Assembly: GCA_900540455.1 (NCBI GenBank)
Contig: UQGD01000002.1
Span: 1 to 64,000, forward strand
DNA from: an uncultured Faecalibacterium sp.
Lineage (GTDB): Bacteria > Bacillota > Clostridia > Oscillospirales > Ruminococcaceae
Direction of reading: 5' to 3'
DNA: 64,000 nucleotides
The notes beneath the pieces were generated by a model. That model was not told the origin of the DNA, ran no database searches, and saw only the letters and a list, made by a program, of their open reading frames with translations. The position numbers and the translations under genes were made by a program. Below are positions 40,774 to 50,418 of this stretch, piece after piece (position 1 is the stretch's first letter; every line of letters begins with the position of its first letter).

Positions 40774-41205
40774 ATGCGTTATTCAAAACAACGAGAGCTG
40801 ATCCTGCAAACGGTGCAGGCCCTCAGCGATCACCCCACGGCAGAGGAGATCCACACCCAGGCTGCTCCTCGGTGTCCGGGTCTGAGCCTGGGCACCGTCT
40901 ACCGCAATCTGAACAGCCTGGTGGATATGGGCCGGGTCCGCAGGGTCTCCATCCCGGGCCAGGCCGACCGCTTTGACCATACGCTGTGCTGGCACAGTCA
41001 TCTTTATTGCACAGTGTGCGGCGGCGTGGTGGATGCACAGGTGGATGAACAACAGCTGATGCAACTGGTACAGCGCCAGCAGGGCATCGTGCAGGAATGT
41101 GCCGTTACCTTGTTCGGCCTCTGTGCGGATTGCTGCGCCCGGCAAGCTGCGGAGGATGTTCTGCCGCCGGATTTGCCTGCGGAGTCGGAGACCCCGGCGG
41201 TCTGA
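40774..41205 (+). CDS. Fur-family regulator, PerR-like
   Basis: A 143-residue metal-dependent regulator. The winged helix reads HPTAEEIHTQ and LGTVYRNLNSLVDMG. The structural zinc site has both Cys pairs (CTVCG and CADCC). Residues matching the PerR sensing site are present: His in HPTAEEIH, Asp in RFDHTL, and two His in WHSHLYC; Fur and Zur usually differ at the Asp. It is therefore likely a peroxide or metal-stress sensor. The Pro/Glu-rich tail after residue 125 is extra. Co-transcribed with rarA at a 21-base distance. Confidence 0.85.
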   Translation: MRYSKQRELILQTVQALSDHPTAEEIHTQAAPRCPGLSLGTVYRNLNSLVDMGRVRRVSIPGQADRFDHTLCWHSHLYCTVCGGVVDAQVDEQQLMQLVQRQQGIVQECAVTLFGLCADCCARQAAEDVLPPDLPAESETPAV

Positions 41206-41229
41206 GATGACTCCGGCGGAATTTGCCCC

Positions 41230-41258
41230 TTGCCGGAGCCGAGCAAAAAAGGTATACT
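41230..41258 (+). promoter_or_regulatory. Promoter of miaB
   Basis: TTGCCG, 17 bases, TATACT. Its leader contains a small hairpin GCTGTCC-N3-GGACAGC (41297-41313) just before the ribosome site. Confidence 0.6.
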
Positions 41259-41335
41259 AAGGTGTATCTGAAAACGCTTTTTTGAAAAGCAAACCTGCTG
41301 TCCTTGGGACAGCGGAGAAGGATGGTTATAGTTCA

Positions 41336-42718
41336 TTGGAATACATTGCATTTGAACACGATGCCGCTGCCGCTGCATTGGTAAGCCAGGTGTATGATAC
41401 ACCGCCGCTGGCCTATGTCCATAGCTACGGCTGTCAGCAGAACGTCAACGATGGAGAGCGCATCAAGGGCGTTCTCACCGATATTGGATATGGCCTGTGC
41501 GATGCGCCGGAGCAGGCCGACCTGATCCTGTTCAACACTTGCGCTGTGCGCGAGCATGCGGAGCAGCGGGTCTTTGGCAACGTAGGTGCGCTCAAGGGCC
41601 TTAAAGAGAAAAAGCCCGGCCTCATCATTGGGTTGTGCGGCTGCATGGCCAACCAGACCCATGTGGTGGAAAAACTGCGCCGCAGCTACCCGTATGTGGA
41701 CCTGGTGTTCGGCGTGGACGGCATTGACACACTGCCGCAGCTGCTGGCGCAGAAGCTGCGCACCCACAAGCGGGTGCTGCTGCAGCCGGCGCAGCGTCCG
41801 GTGATCGTGGAGAGTATCCCCATCCGGCGGGAGAGCGAATTCCGCGCCTGGCTCCCCATCATGTATGGCTGCGATAATTTCTGCACCTACTGTATCGTGC
41901 CGTATGTCCGCGGGCGGGAAAAGAGCCGCCGTCCGGAGGATATCCTGGCGGAGTTCCGCGGTCTTGTGCAGGCGGGATACAAAGAGATCACGCTTCTGGG
42001 GCAGAACGTCAACAGCTACGGCAAGGGTCTGGAAGAACAGATCGATTTTTCCGACCTGCTGAACCTGCTGTGCAGCGTCCCCGGAGACTATCATATCCGC
42101 TTTATGACCAGCCACCCCAAGGATGCCAGCCATAAGCTGATCGACACCATTGCCGCCCAGCCCAAGCTGTGCAAGCATCTGCACCTGCCGGTGCAGTGCG
42201 GGTCCGACCGAGTCCTGGCACAGATGAACCGCCGCTATACGGTGGAACAGTATATGGAGCTGATCGAGTACGCCCGCAGCCGGGTGCCGGGGATCACCTT
42301 CTCCAGCGATATCATCGTGGGCTTCCCCGGTGAGACCGAGGAGGACTTCCAGGGGACGCTGGACCTGGTCAAGAAGGTGGGCTATATGCAGCTGTTCACC
42401 TTCATCTACTCCAAGCGTACCGGCACCAAAGCAGCCGATATGCCGGACGAGACCCCCCGCTCGGAAAAGACCGATCGGATGGCCCGCCTGCTCAAGACCC
42501 AGGACGAGATCGCTATGGGTCTGGTCAAGGCGCAGGTAGGGCAGACGGTACGGGTGCTGGTAGAGGGCTTCGGCAGGGCCGAGGGCACCCTCACCGGCCG
42601 GCTGGATAATAACCTGACGGTGGAGTTTGCTGCGGATCCGGCACTGCTGGGTCAGTATGCAAAGGTAAAGCTCACCTCTGCCCGTGCCACTGTTCTGCTG
42701 GGTCAGTTGGAAGGCTGA
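41336..42718 (+). CDS. miaB: tRNA-2-methylthio-N6-dimethylallyladenosine synthase
   Basis: Adds a methylthio group to i6A37 of tRNAs. It has the N-terminal cluster-binding domain with three Cys (SYGCQQN, NTCAVREHAE, GLCGCMA), the radical SAM motif CDNFCTYCIVPYVRG, and a C-terminal TRAM domain (QVGQTVRVLVEGFG). The start is uncertain: TTG 41336 lies 13 bases after GGAGAAGGA and gives 460 residues; TTG 41282 has no ribosome site and puts a hairpin inside the gene. It begins the miaB-ymcA-mutS-mutL-miaA block; MiaA makes the substrate of MiaB. Confidence 0.93.
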   Translation: MEYIAFEHDAAAAALVSQVYDTPPLAYVHSYGCQQNVNDGERIKGVLTDIGYGLCDAPEQADLILFNTCAVREHAEQRVFGNVGALKGLKEKKPGLIIGLCGCMANQTHVVEKLRRSYPYVDLVFGVDGIDTLPQLLAQKLRTHKRVLLQPAQRPVIVESIPIRRESEFRAWLPIMYGCDNFCTYCIVPYVRGREKSRRPEDILAEFRGLVQAGYKEITLLGQNVNSYGKGLEEQIDFSDLLNLLCSVPGDYHIRFMTSHPKDASHKLIDTIAAQPKLCKHLHLPVQCGSDRVLAQMNRRYTVEQYMELIEYARSRVPGITFSSDIIVGFPGETEEDFQGTLDLVKKVGYMQLFTFIYSKRTGTKAADMPDETPRSEKTDRMARLLKTQDEIAMGLVKAQVGQTVRVLVEGFGRAEGTLTGRLDNNLTVEFAADPALLGQYAKVKLTSARATVLLGQLEG

Positions 42719-42809
42719 GGATCTTCCGCAACAAAGTTTGAAATCGCGCGTTCTTCGTGCGAAATTCTGCCCCCTTGACAAGAGGGCGCAAGGATAAAGG
42801 AGTATAATA

Positions 42810-43217
42810 ATGGACTGCATCGATCTTTTTAAGCGCGCTGCTGTGGCGCTGCAAACCGACAATCGCTACCTGGCTCTGGATCAGGCCCGCAAAATGAACG
42901 ATAAGGACGAGGAGCTCCAGAACCTGATCGGCGAGTTCAACCTGGCACGCATGGATCTGAACAATGAGATCGGCAAGACCGAGCGCAGCGATGCCCGCAT
43001 TGCCGAGCTGAACGAGAAGGTCAACACCCTGTACGGCCAGATCATGGCAGACGAGGGCATGGTGGCTTATAACGAGGCTAAGCGGGATTGCGAGAGCCTG
43101 GTCAACTATATCGACGCGATCATCAATACGGCTATGAACGGCGGCGACCCCATGACCGTGCAGGAGCCTTCCGCTTCCTGCACCGGCAGCTGCTCTACCT
43201 GCGGCGGCTGCCACTGA
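42810..43217 (+). CDS. ymcA: YlbF/YmcA-family regulator of RNA processing
   Basis: A 135-residue helical protein of the YlbF/YmcA family. In Bacillus YlbF, YmcA and YaaT form an iron-sulfur complex that guides RNase Y cuts and affects competence, biofilm and sporulation. The helical core covers about 1-112; the tail ends CTGSCSTCGGCH with four closely spaced Cys, fit for a cluster or metal. Position after miaB and before mutSL matches Bacillus ymcA. AAAGGAG sits before the ATG. Whether this is the YmcA or the YlbF equivalent cannot be told by eye. Confidence 0.85.
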   Translation: MDCIDLFKRAAVALQTDNRYLALDQARKMNDKDEELQNLIGEFNLARMDLNNEIGKTERSDARIAELNEKVNTLYGQIMADEGMVAYNEAKRDCESLVNYIDAIINTAMNGGDPMTVQEPSASCTGSCSTCGGCH

Positions 43218-43271
43218 GCCGGACCCCTGCACGCTCAGATATGACCTGACCGGTATACCGGCCAGTTTACG

Positions 43272-43298
43272 AAACGCGGCCCCCGGTGGGCCGCGTTT
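43272..43298 (+). terminator. Terminator after ymcA
   Basis: AAACGCGGCCC / GGGCCGCGTTT stem with a 5-base loop and TTTT. The following 130 bases before mutS show no clear promoter. Confidence 0.7.
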
Positions 43299-43428
43299 TC
43301 CGTGCAGCAGCCTTAAAAATGGAGTGCGGCTCTGCCCAATAGAGCATGTATCCGCAGCACCGGCAGGGAACGCCCCGCTTTCAGCTTTCCCTAGCCGAAG
43401 GGAACAATAACGGAAGGAGTACCCCCTT

Positions 43429-46065
43429 ATGGCAAAGCTTTCCCCCCCGACGGAACAACTGTCGCCCATGATGCAGCAGTATATGGAGATCAAGCGGCAG
43501 CATAAAGATGAGATCCTCTTTTACCGTATCGGGGATTTTTATGAGATGTTCTTTGAGGATGCGCTTACAGCCTCCCGAGAGCTGGACCTCACCCTTACCG
43601 GCAAGCAGTGCGGCCTGCCGGAGCGGGCGCCCATGTGCGGTGTGCCCTTCCACAGCTATGAAAGCTATGTGGCCCGGCTGATCGCCAAAGGGTATAAGGT
43701 GGCCATCTGTGAGCAGGTGGAGGACCCTTCCAAGGCAAAGGGCCTGGTCAAGCGGGACATCATTCGGGTCCTTACGCCGGGTACGGTCATTGAGAGCAGT
43801 ATGCTCCAGGATGATAAAAACAACTACATTGCCAGCATCTACCTCAAGGGCAAGCGGGCAGGGCTTTGTTTTGCGGATATCTCCACGGGCACTGCCCATG
43901 TTACAGAGCTTTCCGGCGAGCGGATCAGCAATGCTATCCTTACCGAGCTGTGCCGTTACCACCCCAGTGAGGTGCTGATGAACACCGCTGTGCTGGACTG
44001 CCGGGATCTGACTGCGTACATGAAAAAGCAGCTCCACTGCGCTGTAGAGCTGGTGGAGGATGGGCGCTATTCTCCCGGCCTTATCGAGACCGTGCTGGAC
44101 GATCAATTTGGACGGGACTGGGCACAGTCCACCACCATCGCCAGCGATGGTCTGGTGCGGTATGCCATGGCAGCGCTGCTGGAATATCTGCACGAAACAC
44201 AGATCAAAGGCGTAGGACGGCTAAAGACCGTGCTCAGCTACAATGAAGCGCAGTTCATGCAGCTTTCTGCGGTGACCCGGGCCAATCTGGAGCTGACCGA
44301 GACCCTGCGGGGCCGGGAAAAGCGGGGGACGCTGCTCTGGGTGCTGGATAAGACCAGCACCGCCATGGGCAAGCGGATGCTGCGCAGCTGGGTCGAGCAG
44401 CCGCTGATCACACCCGCTGCCATCAACCAGCGGCTGGATGCTGTGCAGGCGCTGGTCGAGCAGACGATGACCCGTGGGGAACTGGCCGAACAGCTGCACT
44501 ATGTTTTTGATATCGAGCGGCTGATGACCCGCACGGTCTACGGCTCTGCGACCCCCAAAGAGATCTATGCGCTGGCGCAGACCTGTGACCGTCTGCCGCA
44601 GCTGCGGACCCTGGCGGAAAGCTGCAGCTGCCCGGAGCTGGCGCAGCTGGCGGAGCAGATCGACCCGCTGGCCGATATCCGGGATAAGATCTATGCCGCC
44701 ATCGACCCGGAGGCCCCGGCCAGCCTGAAAGAAGGGGGCGTGATCGCCTCCGGCTATCATCCCGAAGTGGATGAACTGCGTTCTATCCGAGACAATACCA
44801 AGGGGGTGCTGGCTCAGCTGGAAGCACGCCTTCGGCAGGAGACCGGCATCCCCAAGCTGAAAATCGGCTATAACCATGTTTTTGGTTATTATATCGAGGT
44901 CAGCAACTCGTACAAGAATATGGTGCCGGAAAGCTATATCCGCAAACAGACCCTCTCTACCGGTGAACGATATATCACCCAGGAGCTGAAAGGTCTGGAG
45001 AGCAAGATCCTGGGCGCCCACGAGCGTCTGATCTCGCTGGAACACCGGTTGTTTGCGGAGCTTTTGGAGGGGATCGCGGCGCAGCTGGACCGCATCCAGC
45101 GCACCGCATCTGCGGTAGCACAGCTGGATGTTCTGGCCTCCTTGGCGCAGGTGGCGGCCGAGAATGATTACTGCCGTCCTATGGTGGACAACTCGGATCG
45201 GCTGGAGATCCTGGAAGGCCGTCACCCTGTGGTGGAACAGGTGCTGAAGGGGGCGCCTTTTGTGCCCAATGACACCCACCTGGATTGCGATGCAGACCGG
45301 TGTCTGATCATCACCGGTCCCAATATGGCGGGCAAATCCACCTATATGCGTCAAAATGCACTGATTGCGCTGATGGCGCAGATCGGCTCCTTTGTGCCGG
45401 CCCGTCAATGTCATTTGGGCGTGGTGGATGCGATCTATACCCGCATTGGAGCCTCCGACGATCTGGCAGCCGGCCAATCGACCTTTATGGTGGAGATGAC
45501 CGAGGTGGCGCAGATCCTGAAAAGCGCCACCCCCAAAAGTTTGGTGATCCTGGATGAGATCGGCCGCGGAACCTCTACCTTTGATGGTATGAGCATTGCC
45601 CGGGCGGTAGTGGAGCATATTGCCAGCCCGGCAAAGGGTCTGGGCTGCAAAACCTTGTTTGCTACCCATTACCACGAACTTACCGAGCTGGAAGGCATGG
45701 TGGAAGGGGTCGAAAACTATAACATCGCTGTCAAAAAAAGGGGAGAGGATATCACCTTCCTGCGGCGGATCGTCCGGGGTCCGGCGGATGACAGTTATGG
45801 CATCGAGGTGGCAAAGCTGGCGGGACTGCCTGGCAGTGTGACCCGCCGCGCCCACGAGGTGCTGCGGACCCTGGAAGCCAGTGCCCCCAAACATACAGTG
45901 GAGCAGATGGATTTCGATGCACTGGCAGCATATAGCTCCCCGGCGATGCCCAGTGAGATGATGGAAAAACTAGAGGCTCTGGATGTGGAGACGCTGACCC
46001 CCATTGAGGCGCTGAATTTCCTCTATGAGCTGAAAAAGACACTGAAAGGCAGCCTGAACGGCTGA
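43429..46065 (+). CDS. mutS: DNA mismatch repair protein MutS
   Basis: Recognises mismatches and starts repair. The 878-residue protein has the mismatch-binding domain with the Phe-x-Glu wedge (FYRIGDFYEMF near residue 28), connector and core domains, and the ABC-type ATPase with Walker A ITGPNMAGKSTYMRQ near residue 625, LVILDEIGRGTSTFDG as Walker B and FATHYHEL. Length is normal for MutS1. GGAAGGAG precedes the ATG. mutL begins 14 bases after it. Confidence 0.97.
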   Translation: MAKLSPPTEQLSPMMQQYMEIKRQHKDEILFYRIGDFYEMFFEDALTASRELDLTLTGKQCGLPERAPMCGVPFHSYESYVARLIAKGYKVAICEQVEDPSKAKGLVKRDIIRVLTPGTVIESSMLQDDKNNYIASIYLKGKRAGLCFADISTGTAHVTELSGERISNAILTELCRYHPSEVLMNTAVLDCRDLTAYMKKQLHCAVELVEDGRYSPGLIETVLDDQFGRDWAQSTTIASDGLVRYAMAALLEYLHETQIKGVGRLKTVLSYNEAQFMQLSAVTRANLELTETLRGREKRGTLLWVLDKTSTAMGKRMLRSWVEQPLITPAAINQRLDAVQALVEQTMTRGELAEQLHYVFDIERLMTRTVYGSATPKEIYALAQTCDRLPQLRTLAESCSCPELAQLAEQIDPLADIRDKIYAAIDPEAPASLKEGGVIASGYHPEVDELRSIRDNTKGVLAQLEARLRQETGIPKLKIGYNHVFGYYIEVSNSYKNMVPESYIRKQTLSTGERYITQELKGLESKILGAHERLISLEHRLFAELLEGIAAQLDRIQRTASAVAQLDVLASLAQVAAENDYCRPMVDNSDRLEILEGRHPVVEQVLKGAPFVPNDTHLDCDADRCLIITGPNMAGKSTYMRQNALIALMAQIGSFVPARQCHLGVVDAIYTRIGASDDLAAGQSTFMVEMTEVAQILKSATPKSLVILDEIGRGTSTFDGMSIARAVVEHIASPAKGLGCKTLFATHYHELTELEGMVEGVENYNIAVKKRGEDITFLRRIVRGPADDSYGIEVAKLAGLPGSVTRRAHEVLRTLEASAPKHTVEQMDFDALAAYSSPAMPSEMMEKLEALDVETLTPIEALNFLYELKKTLKGSLNG

Positions 46066-46079
46066 GAAAGGAGGCCCCT

Positions 46080-48179
46080 ATGTCGCAGATCCGTGTATTG
46101 GATAAACACACGGCGGAGTTGATCGCAGCAGGCGAAGTGGTGGAGCGCCCGGCCTCAGTGGTCAAGGAACTGATCGAGAATGCGATTGATGCAGGGGCCT
46201 CTCAGGTCACGATCAGCATTGAATCCGGCGGCGTTAAGCTGATCGAGATCAGCGATGACGGCACTGGTATCGAGGCCGAAGATATCCCCACTGCATTCAT
46301 CCGTCACGCAACCAGCAAGATCCAGACCCAGGACGATCTGGATCACATCCAGACCCTGGGCTTTCGGGGGGAGGCACTGGCCTCCATTGCCAGTGTGGCG
46401 CGGGTAGAGCTTCTTACCCGTACCCAGGAGGCCGACTGTGCGACCCTCTATCGTATTGAAGGGGGCGAGAGCCTGGGCGCCGAGCCTGCTGCACGGGGTG
46501 TGGGCACAACGATCCGGGTGCGGGATCTGTTCTACAATACGCCTGCCCGGATGAAGTTTTTGAAGAAGGACTCCAGCGAGGGCACCTTTGTGGCGGATAT
46601 CGTAGCACATGTGGCGCTCAGTCACCCGGCGGTACGGTTCAAGTTTGTGCGGGAAGGCAAGGTGCAGTATGTCACCCCTGGTGATGGACAGCTGCGCAGC
46701 GCTGTATATGCAGTGCTGGGGCGGGAGTTCAGCCGCAGCCTTTTGGAGCTGGACGACAGCACCGGTCCCTATCGGTTGTGGGGCCTGATCACACCGCCCA
46801 AGGGCTGCCGTGCCAGCCGGAGCATGCAATATTTCTACATCAATGGACGCAATGTGCGCAACCGCACGATGATGGCCGCTTTGGAAGGTGCCTATAAGGG
46901 CACGATGATGCAGGGCAAATTCCCGGGCTGTATCCTGATGCTGCAAATGCCGCCGGAACTGGTGGATGTAAACGTGCACCCTGCCAAAGTTGAGGTTCGT
47001 TTTGCCCGGGAAGGGGACATATTTGATGTGGTGTACCATGCCGTAAAACTTGCGCTGGCACAGCCCGGTACAGGGGAACGGCAGTTTGCATTTGATGCTC
47101 CAAAGGAAGATAATCAGAAATCTGACGAGATAAAACAGGAAAATACTGCAAAGCAGATTGGCTTTACACCGCTTTCTGCGGTGCTTCCTGCCCAGGCGGA
47201 CCCGGGTGCGCTGCCGGAGCCTTCTTCAAGAGCGGATGCGGATATCCTTTCTGTGCCGACGCAGAGGCCGAGCCGCCCGCTGCGTCCCGCCACGCGCGCT
47301 ACGGACCCGGATTGGCCGGAAGAGGTGTTCGCCCCGATCGCAGTCGATGCACCTCCCATGCGGGAGTTTGCGCTGCATAGTCCGGAGCGTCCGGCAATGC
47401 CGGAGACAAAGCTCCATGTGGCTGCGGAAGAAAATATTTTCCGCAAAGCAACCGCAGAAGACCAGCTGGATATCCAGCCGGAGCTGCCTGAACAAGGCCC
47501 TGTGCAGGATCATATGGCGGCCTGGACAGCGGCTGAACCGCCGAAGCAGGAGCAGCCGCCGCAAAAAGAAGAAACCGAACAGCTGGGGTTTGATGTGCCC
47601 GCTGCGGAGCCTCCGCTGGAGTATGTGGGCGAGTTGTTCCGCACCTATATCCTGGCACAGCGTGGGGACGAGGTATGCGTGATCGACAAGCACGCTGCCC
47701 ACGAGCGTCAGCTGTTCGAGAAGCTGGCAGCAGACTACGGCAGTGTGCCGGGACAGCTGCTGCTGCAGCCTTTGGCGGTAAATTTGGGGGCAGCAGAAAA
47801 ACAGGCGCTGCTGGACAATCTTCCCCTTTTGGAAAACGCAGGCCTGGAGGTAGAGGACTTCGGCGGCACGACGGTGCTGCTGCGCACAGTCCCTGCGGAC
47901 GTGGAACCGCAAAACGCAGAGGAGCTGCTGGTGGAACTGGCAGATAAATTGGCTAAGGGCAGCCGGGATGCGCTGAACGAACGTACAGAGTGGGTACTGC
48001 ATTCCATCGCCTGCCGTGCCGCCGTCAAGGCAGGGGATCGCACCTCGCCGCAAGAGCTGATGGCGCTGGCGGAGAAGATCCTTTCCGGGCAGGTGCCGCC
48101 TTTCTGCCCCCATGGCCGTCCCTGTGTGCTGAAATTGACCCGAAAGGAGCTGGAAAAACAGTTTGGACGCATCGTGTAA
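46080..48179 (+). CDS. mutL: DNA mismatch repair protein MutL with endonuclease motif
   Basis: Links mismatch recognition to strand incision. The 699-residue protein has the GHKL ATPase motifs NAIDAGA, DDGTGI and GFRGEAL in the first 100 residues, a long Pro/Glu-rich linker (about 345-500), and a C-terminal dimer/nuclease domain. DKHAAHERQLFEKL matches the metal-dependent DQHA(x)2E(x)4E nuclease motif, and FCPHGRPC near the end supplies further zinc ligands. This fits methyl-independent repair without MutH. AAAGGAGG precedes the ATG, and miaA overlaps its end by 17 bases. Confidence 0.97.
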   Translation: MSQIRVLDKHTAELIAAGEVVERPASVVKELIENAIDAGASQVTISIESGGVKLIEISDDGTGIEAEDIPTAFIRHATSKIQTQDDLDHIQTLGFRGEALASIASVARVELLTRTQEADCATLYRIEGGESLGAEPAARGVGTTIRVRDLFYNTPARMKFLKKDSSEGTFVADIVAHVALSHPAVRFKFVREGKVQYVTPGDGQLRSAVYAVLGREFSRSLLELDDSTGPYRLWGLITPPKGCRASRSMQYFYINGRNVRNRTMMAALEGAYKGTMMQGKFPGCILMLQMPPELVDVNVHPAKVEVRFAREGDIFDVVYHAVKLALAQPGTGERQFAFDAPKEDNQKSDEIKQENTAKQIGFTPLSAVLPAQADPGALPEPSSRADADILSVPTQRPSRPLRPATRATDPDWPEEVFAPIAVDAPPMREFALHSPERPAMPETKLHVAAEENIFRKATAEDQLDIQPELPEQGPVQDHMAAWTAAEPPKQEQPPQKEETEQLGFDVPAAEPPLEYVGELFRTYILAQRGDEVCVIDKHAAHERQLFEKLAADYGSVPGQLLLQPLAVNLGAAEKQALLDNLPLLENAGLEVEDFGGTTVLLRTVPADVEPQNAEELLVELADKLAKGSRDALNERTEWVLHSIACRAAVKAGDRTSPQELMALAEKILSGQVPPFCPHGRPCVLKLTRKELEKQFGRIV

Positions 48180-49107
48180 ACCATGGATCCTTGCTGTAGT
48201 GGGGCCGACCGCCACCGGTAAAACGGCCCTGGGAGTCGCCCTGGCGAAAGCCCTTGGGGGCGAGATCCTCAGTGCGGATTCTATGCAGATCTACAAAGGG
48301 CTGGATATTGGTACAGCCAAGGTGACACTGGAGGAGGCGCAGGGGATCCCGCATCATTGCGTGGATATCCTTACGCCGGATCAGCCATTCAGCGTGGCAG
48401 ATTTTACGGCTCTGGCAGGCGAGCAAATCGCAGACATGACCCAGCGGGGCGTACTGCCGGTGCTGGTGGGCGGTACGGGCCTGTATGTCCAGAGCTTGTT
48501 ATATGGGGTGCGGTTCACCCAGGATAAAACGCCGCCTGGCCTGCGCCAGCAGTTGGCACAGGAATTGGAGCAGCAGGGGGCGGAGGCAATGTATGCACAG
48601 CTGCAGGCAGTGGACCCGGAAGCAGCTGCGGCGATCCACCCCAACAACTGTCAGCGGGTGCTGCGTGCGCTGGAGTATTACCGGGCTACAGGCCAGCCTC
48701 TCAGCAGCCAGAAAGCCGCTTCGCTGCCGCCGGAACGCCCCTATCGGGCGCTGGTGCTGGGCCTGGATTTTGCGGATCGCGCCCAGCTTTACAGCCGCAT
48801 CGACCTGCGGGTGGATCGTATGCTGGAGGCCGGTTTGCTGGAGGAAGCCCGCTGGGTCTACGATCACCAGGCGCAATGTGCTACGGCGGCGCAAGCCATC
48901 GGCTATAAGGAATTCTTTCCGTATTTTGCAGGGGAGGCAACGGTGCAGCAGTGCGCCGATGCATTGAAGCAGGCTTCCCGCCGGTACGCCAAACGGCAGC
49001 TGACCTGGTTCCGCCATATGGAAGGGGTCACCTGGCTGGATGCTGCTTCTCCGGAGCTTATCTCCCAGGCGCTGGCGCTATGCCGGGATTTTTTGCCGAA
49101 AGGATGA
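48163..49107 (+). CDS. miaA: tRNA dimethylallyltransferase
   Basis: Transfers dimethylallyl from DMAPP to A37 of tRNAs, giving the substrate of MiaB. The 314-residue protein has the P-loop VVGPTATGKTALGV near residue 12, SADSMQIYKGLDIGTAK near 40, and the tRNA-contacting RYAKRQLTWFRH near 285. It starts at TTG 48163 inside the mutL end; no in-frame ATG lies close, and AAAGGAG is 13 bases upstream. The overlap points to translational coupling with mutL. Confidence 0.95.
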   Translation: MDASCKPWILAVVGPTATGKTALGVALAKALGGEILSADSMQIYKGLDIGTAKVTLEEAQGIPHHCVDILTPDQPFSVADFTALAGEQIADMTQRGVLPVLVGGTGLYVQSLLYGVRFTQDKTPPGLRQQLAQELEQQGAEAMYAQLQAVDPEAAAAIHPNNCQRVLRALEYYRATGQPLSSQKAASLPPERPYRALVLGLDFADRAQLYSRIDLRVDRMLEAGLLEEARWVYDHQAQCATAAQAIGYKEFFPYFAGEATVQQCADALKQASRRYAKRQLTWFRHMEGVTWLDAASPELISQALALCRDFLPKG

Positions 49108-49113
49108 TGCCCA

Positions 49114-50415
49114 ATGCCTGAAGAACAGGATAAAAATCGTGCCCCCCGGATGCTGGCACTGGTGGCGGCTGTCTTTTTGCTGGTGGCTGCAGTATATGTG
49201 CTTTATCAGGTGTGGCAGGTGCTGTTTCCGCCCAATCACTACGAAACAGCGGTGCTGGCAACCGTGGCCGATACGGTGGATGCCCAAGGGGTGCTGCTGT
49301 TTGATGAGACCTTGGTGCCTGGCAGCGGAAGCCTGGGCTACTTGGTGGAGGATGGAGAGCGGGTGTCTGCCGGCGCTGCGGTGGCAGAGATGTACACAGA
49401 CCCTGCCCAGGCAGGGCTTCGCAATCAGCTGACCCAGCTGACAGAGCAGATCCAGCTGCTGCAAAAAGCGCAGAATACCGCCTCTGCGCAGCTGGATAGT
49501 TTGCTGAAAGAGCGTTCCTCTGCTTTATACGACCTGTTGGACGCTTTGGACCAGGCGCTTTATCAGCAGACCTCCTCTGCGGAGGAACAATACCTCCTGG
49601 CCCAGAACAAGCTTTGGGTGGTCACGGGAGAAACAACGGGTTTTGGAGAGCAGATCGCCCAGCTTACAGAGCAATCGGCAGCCGTTGCTGCTCAGTTGGG
49701 GGCGCCTGCGCAGATCACAGCTCCCCGCACCGGCTATTTTATCCGCGGCAGTGCTACGGCCCGGCTCAATGCGGGCCCGGCAGACATTCTGGCGCTGGAT
49801 ACGGCGGGTCTGGCTGCATATCTGGCCTCTGAGCCGGAGGTGCCGCTGGATGGCTGCGCCGGCAAGCTGGTCTCTGGCTTTTCCTGGCAGTACTGCGGCA
49901 TATGTCCGCTGGAACAGGGCAAAAAACTGCTCACAGCAGATGGAAAGCCCCTGAAACGTGCGGTGGAACTGTGGTTCCCCGGTCAGATGGAGCAGGGGCT
50001 GTCTGCTACGGTGCAGCAGGTCCAGCTGGATGAAGCGGCCGGTCTGGCCCGCTTTGTGCTGACCTGTGAGACGGTGAATGGGGATGTGCTGCGGCTGAAC
50101 CGGGCAGATGCCAAGGTCATCGTCGGCCGCACCACCGGGCTGCGCATCCGCTCTTCGGCGGTGCATTATCTCAAAGAAGATGGAACCGAAGCTGCAGAAA
50201 AAGGGGAGAACTATATCCCTGGCGTCTATGTCAAATTCGGCAATCTGGCCCGCTTCTGCCGTATCGATCCGGTGGACGATGCGCACCCCCTGGTCACAGA
50301 GGGCGAATACCAGCTGGTAATGCCCAGCGGGACCGATGGTTCGGTCAGTCAGGTGCGCCTGTATGACGAGATCATTGTCTCGGGACAAAATTTGTATGAC
50401 GGAAAGCTTTTGTAG
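49114..50415 (+). CDS. HlyD-like membrane-anchored protein of the sepF region
   Basis: The 433-residue protein has a short cytoplasmic head, one membrane helix (about 13-36), and a large outside part with a barrel-sandwich (biotinyl-lipoyl-like) segment (VDAQGVLLFDETLV, GYLVEDGERVSAGAAVAEMY), a coiled coil (about 105-150 and 175-195) and beta domains, the build of HlyD-type adaptor proteins. No ABC or RND partner is nearby. It starts 6 bases after the miaA stop, and sepF follows. Similar HlyD-like genes sit beside sepF in some clostridia, so a role in cell division or envelope assembly is likely but unproven. Confidence 0.75.
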   Translation: MPEEQDKNRAPRMLALVAAVFLLVAAVYVLYQVWQVLFPPNHYETAVLATVADTVDAQGVLLFDETLVPGSGSLGYLVEDGERVSAGAAVAEMYTDPAQAGLRNQLTQLTEQIQLLQKAQNTASAQLDSLLKERSSALYDLLDALDQALYQQTSSAEEQYLLAQNKLWVVTGETTGFGEQIAQLTEQSAAVAAQLGAPAQITAPRTGYFIRGSATARLNAGPADILALDTAGLAAYLASEPEVPLDGCAGKLVSGFSWQYCGICPLEQGKKLLTADGKPLKRAVELWFPGQMEQGLSATVQQVQLDEAAGLARFVLTCETVNGDVLRLNRADAKVIVGRTTGLRIRSSAVHYLKEDGTEAAEKGENYIPGVYVKFGNLARFCRIDPVDDAHPLVTEGEYQLVMPSGTDGSVSQVRLYDEIIVSGQNLYDGKLL

Positions 50416-50418
50416 TTA

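Noticed and set aside
42803..42808. TATAAT directly before ymcA, with TTGACA upstream
   Set aside because: The spacing is 22 bases and the TATAAT lies between the ribosome site and the ATG, so it cannot be the promoter of this gene; TTGACA is inside a small hairpin.
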